From Vibrio ponticus (lineage in GTDB: Bacteria > Pseudomonadota > Gammaproteobacteria > Enterobacterales > Vibrionaceae), in contig NZ_AP019657.1 in assembly GCF_009938225.1 (NCBI RefSeq), forward strand, positions 558,001 through 622,000: 64,000 nt of DNA, given 5' to 3'. The translations under genes were made by a program, and so were the position numbers. Shown here in pieces: positions 61,739 through 64,000 of the stretch (position 1 is the stretch's first letter; each line of letters opens with the position of its first letter). The notes beneath the pieces were generated by a model. It made no database searches. It was not told the DNA's origin and worked only from the letters and a program-made list of their open reading frames with translations.

Positions 61739-63937
61739 ATGAGCTACGAATTAGACGAAGATATTCTTCAGGATTTTTTAGTTGAGGCAGGTGAAATTCT
61801 TGAGTTGCTGTCAGAGCAGCTAGTTGAACTTGAGAATAACCCGCAAGATAAGGATTTGCTCAACGCTATCTTCCGTGGGTTCCACACTGTTAAAGGTGGC
61901 GCAGGCTTTTTGGCGCTGACTGAACTCGTTGATACCTGCCATGGTGCAGAAAACGTGTTCGATATTTTGCGTAATGGTCAGCGTGAAGTTACCGCGAGTC
62001 TAATGGATACCATGCTAAAAGCATTGGATACCGTCAACGAACAGTTCCAAGCTGTGCAAGATCGTGAGCCACTTGAAGCGGCAGATCCATCACTGCTTGA
62101 TGAACTTCATCGCTTGAGCAAGCCGGGCACTGATGAAGAAGTTGTTGTAGCTCCAACTGAACCTGAGGTCGTAGTCGCAGCTCCAGTAATCGAACCGACT
62201 CCGGTTGTTGAACCAGTGACTCAAGTTGATGCGGGCTCTATTGATGAGATTACTCAAGACGAGTTTGAGAAACTGCTCGATGAACTGCATGGTGTCGGCG
62301 GCGCGCCAAGTGCGAATAAAGCGCCTGCAGCACCGGTTGCACCAGCACCAGTAGCACCGGCTTCGGATAGTGGCGACATCACTGATGATGAGTTTGAAAA
62401 GCTGCTTGATGAATTGCACGGTATTGGTAAAGGACCGGGTAAAGAAGCCCCTGCAGCGCCAGTCACTCCACCACCTGCACCGGCGTCATCGAATTCATTC
62501 GATGATGATCTGATGACGGATGATGAGTTTGAGAAACTGCTTGATCAGCTACATGGTCAAGGCAAAGGACCAAGTGTTGAAGAACTTGATTTTGCGACCA
62601 AGCCAGCTTACCAAAACAGCATTGAACAACCAGTAGAGGCGCCCGTAGCGGCCCCTGTGGCTGAGGTTGTTGCTTCTGCGCCGGTTGCGCCAGTTTCAGC
62701 ACCTAAAGCGGAAGCAAAAGCGCCGGCTAAGAAAGAAGCGGCAGCGCCAGCGAAGAAAGCGGAAGCAACAGTACGTGTGGATACATCAACGCTTGATATC
62801 ATCATGAATATGGTGGGAGAGCTCGTATTGGTGCGTAACCGTCTACTGAGCTTGGGACTGAATAGCAACGACGAAGAGATGGCTAAGGCTGTCGCTAACC
62901 TCGACGTAGTGACTGCGGATCTGCAAGGTGCGGTTATGAAAACCCGCATGCAGCCAATTAAAAAGGTGTTTGGTCGATTCCCGCGCGTAGTACGTGACCT
63001 TGCACGTAGCTTGAATAAAGACATCACGCTTGAAATGCGTGGTGAAGATACCGATTTGGACAAAAACCTAGTTGAGGCATTGGCGGATCCATTGATCCAC
63101 TTGGTGCGTAACTCCGTTGACCACGGTATCGAAATGCCTGAAGACCGCGTTAAAGCGGGTAAACCTCGCACTGGTAAAGTGATCCTCTCTGCGGCGCAAG
63201 AAGGTGACCATATCGAATTGGCTATCGTTGATGATGGCGGCGGTATGAACCCTGATGTGCTTCGCGGTATCGCCGTTAAGCGCGGTATGATGGATGAGGA
63301 TGCGGCGTCTCGTTTGACCGATAAAGAGTGTTTTAACCTGATCTTTATGCCGGGCTTCTCAAGTAAAGAGAAGATTTCTGATATCTCTGGTCGTGGCGTA
63401 GGTATGGACGTAGTAAAAACTGCGATTAATACCTTAAATGGCTCGATCGATATCGATTCGGAGATGGGTAAAGGTACGCAGATTTCTATCAAAGTACCGC
63501 TGACTCTAGCGATCCTACCAACCTTGATGGTCGGCGTCGGTGGTAACCCATTCGCACTGCCACTAGCAAGTGTGAACGAAATCTTCCACTTAGATCTTAG
63601 CCGCACCAACGTGGTGGATGGTCAATTGACCATCATTGTGCGTGACAAGTCTATCCCATTGTTCTACTTGCAAAACTGGCTTGCGCCACGTTCTGCCGCG
63701 GTAGAGCAACGCAAGGGGCACGGTCATGTCGTCATCGTTCAGCTTGGTAGCCAACGAGTTGGTTTTGTTGTGGATACTTTGATTGGACAAGAAGAAGTGG
63801 TGATTAAACCACTAGACAACTTGCTACAAGGTACGCCGGGTATGGCTGGCGCCACCATCACCAGTGATGGTCATATTGCCTTGATTCTTGATGTGCCAGA
63901 TCTATTGAAACGTTACGCAGCAGCATCGCGTATTTAA
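61739..63937 (+). CDS. cheA: Chemotaxis histidine kinase CheA
   Basis: CheA phosphorylates CheY and CheB in response to receptor arrays. In 732 residues: the P1 domain has the phospho-accepting His49 in FRGFHTVKGGAGF. A linker of about 230 residues rich in Ala/Pro holds three copies of DEFEKLLDELHG-type repeats (residues 174, 217, 262) instead of a recognisable P2 domain. P3 dimerisation and the P4 ATP domain follow (NSVDHGIEMPEDR, DDGGGMNPDVL, GFSSKEKISDISGRGVGMDVVK). Last is the CheW-like P5 domain. Confidence 0.96.
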   Translation: MSYELDEDILQDFLVEAGEILELLSEQLVELENNPQDKDLLNAIFRGFHTVKGGAGFLALTELVDTCHGAENVFDILRNGQREVTASLMDTMLKALDTVNEQFQAVQDREPLEAADPSLLDELHRLSKPGTDEEVVVAPTEPEVVVAAPVIEPTPVVEPVTQVDAGSIDEITQDEFEKLLDELHGVGGAPSANKAPAAPVAPAPVAPASDSGDITDDEFEKLLDELHGIGKGPGKEAPAAPVTPPPAPASSNSFDDDLMTDDEFEKLLDQLHGQGKGPSVEELDFATKPAYQNSIEQPVEAPVAAPVAEVVASAPVAPVSAPKAEAKAPAKKEAAAPAKKAEATVRVDTSTLDIIMNMVGELVLVRNRLLSLGLNSNDEEMAKAVANLDVVTADLQGAVMKTRMQPIKKVFGRFPRVVRDLARSLNKDITLEMRGEDTDLDKNLVEALADPLIHLVRNSVDHGIEMPEDRVKAGKPRTGKVILSAAQEGDHIELAIVDDGGGMNPDVLRGIAVKRGMMDEDAASRLTDKECFNLIFMPGFSSKEKISDISGRGVGMDVVKTAINTLNGSIDIDSEMGKGTQISIKVPLTLAILPTLMVGVGGNPFALPLASVNEIFHLDLSRTNVVDGQLTIIVRDKSIPLFYLQNWLAPRSAAVEQRKGHGHVVIVQLGSQRVGFVVDTLIGQEEVVIKPLDNLLQGTPGMAGATITSDGHIALILDVPDLLKRYAAASRI

Positions 63938-63962
63938 TCGTTAAGTATTAAAAAGGACAAAC

Positions 63963-64000
63963 ATGGCAATAAGAGTTTTAGTCGTTGACGATTCAAGTTT
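63963..64000 (+). CDS. cheB: Chemotaxis methylesterase CheB (start only)
   Basis: Only the first 12 to 13 codons are in the window (MAIRVLVVDDSSF). They match the receiver-domain start of CheB, with VVDDS, the acidic phosphorylation pocket. CheB is expected after cheA in Vibrio. The ATG is preceded by AAAAGGACA, a good ribosome site. Confidence 0.8.
   Translation, partial: MAIRVLVVDDSS

Noticed and set aside
62608..63609. 333-codon minus-strand frame opposite cheA
   Set aside because: It lies fully antisense to conserved CheA domains and has a Ser/Arg/Thr-rich composition typical of reverse-strand shadows.

Overview
The window is chromosomal DNA from a marine gammaproteobacterium, almost certainly a Vibrio. 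The evidence is the gene order: a polar-flagellum cluster, then a housekeeping block that matches the Escherichia coli aroC to purF region, then znu, feo, argS and yecM, then a second flagellar and chemotaxis operon. The protein sequences are also Vibrio-like (FlhF/FlhG, CheA with repeated acidic motifs, a very acidic FimV). The species cannot be fixed from sequence reading alone. Nearly all DNA is coding. I see no rRNA or tRNA gene, no CRISPR array, no prophage and no complete insertion sequence.

Layout. (1) 1-12823: plus-strand flagellar operon fliF(partial)-G-H-I-J-K-L-M-N-O-P-Q-R-flhB, encoding the MS ring, C ring, export ATPase, hook-length ruler and export gate. (2) 12824-13067: an intergenic heptamer array inside a small inverted-repeat element. 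(3) 13068-27241: smrB, prmB, aroC, a TRIC/YicG-type channel, epmC, an inserted minus-strand pair (lipoprotein and LruC-domain secreted protein) beside a MITE-like palindrome, yfcL, an FMN reductase, mnmC, fabB (its 3' UTR probably encodes the sRNA FarS), pdxB and asd. (4) 27443-38181: fimV, truA, accD, folC, dedD, cvpA, purF, with a PurR box before cvpA. (5) 38271-40822: znuBC and znuA diverging from a Zur-type palindrome. (6) 40972-44316: a large membrane hybrid regulator (propeller, degenerate kinase, AraC domain), then about 900 bp of mostly non-coding DNA holding a probable minus-strand small RNA. (7) 45235-47962: feoABC. (8) 48044-55187: a HIT protein, a repeat-rich intergenic region with a second heptamer array and a 75-bp tandem repeat, argS, yecM, an M16 protease and sixA. 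(9) 55313-64000: flhA-flhF-flhG-fliA-cheY-cheZ-cheA-cheB(partial), preceded by a good sigma-54 promoter.

How the genes work together. The two flagellar blocks are about 42 kb apart but serve one machine. FliF/G/M/N form the basal body and switch. FliH/I/J and FliO/P/Q/R/FlhA/FlhB form the export apparatus. FlhF and FlhG set polar position and number. FliA is the late sigma factor. CheA/Y/Z/B steer the motor. The central block holds vitamin B6, lysine/methionine/threonine precursor, chorismate, fatty-acid, folate and purine genes together with ribosome and tRNA modification enzymes. Two metal uptake systems, for zinc (Znu) and ferrous iron (Feo), flank the hybrid regulator.

The parts least explained by known families are the hybrid regulator, the structured RNA-like segment at about 44.75-44.93 kb, the LruC/lipoprotein pair, and the two related heptamer-array elements.
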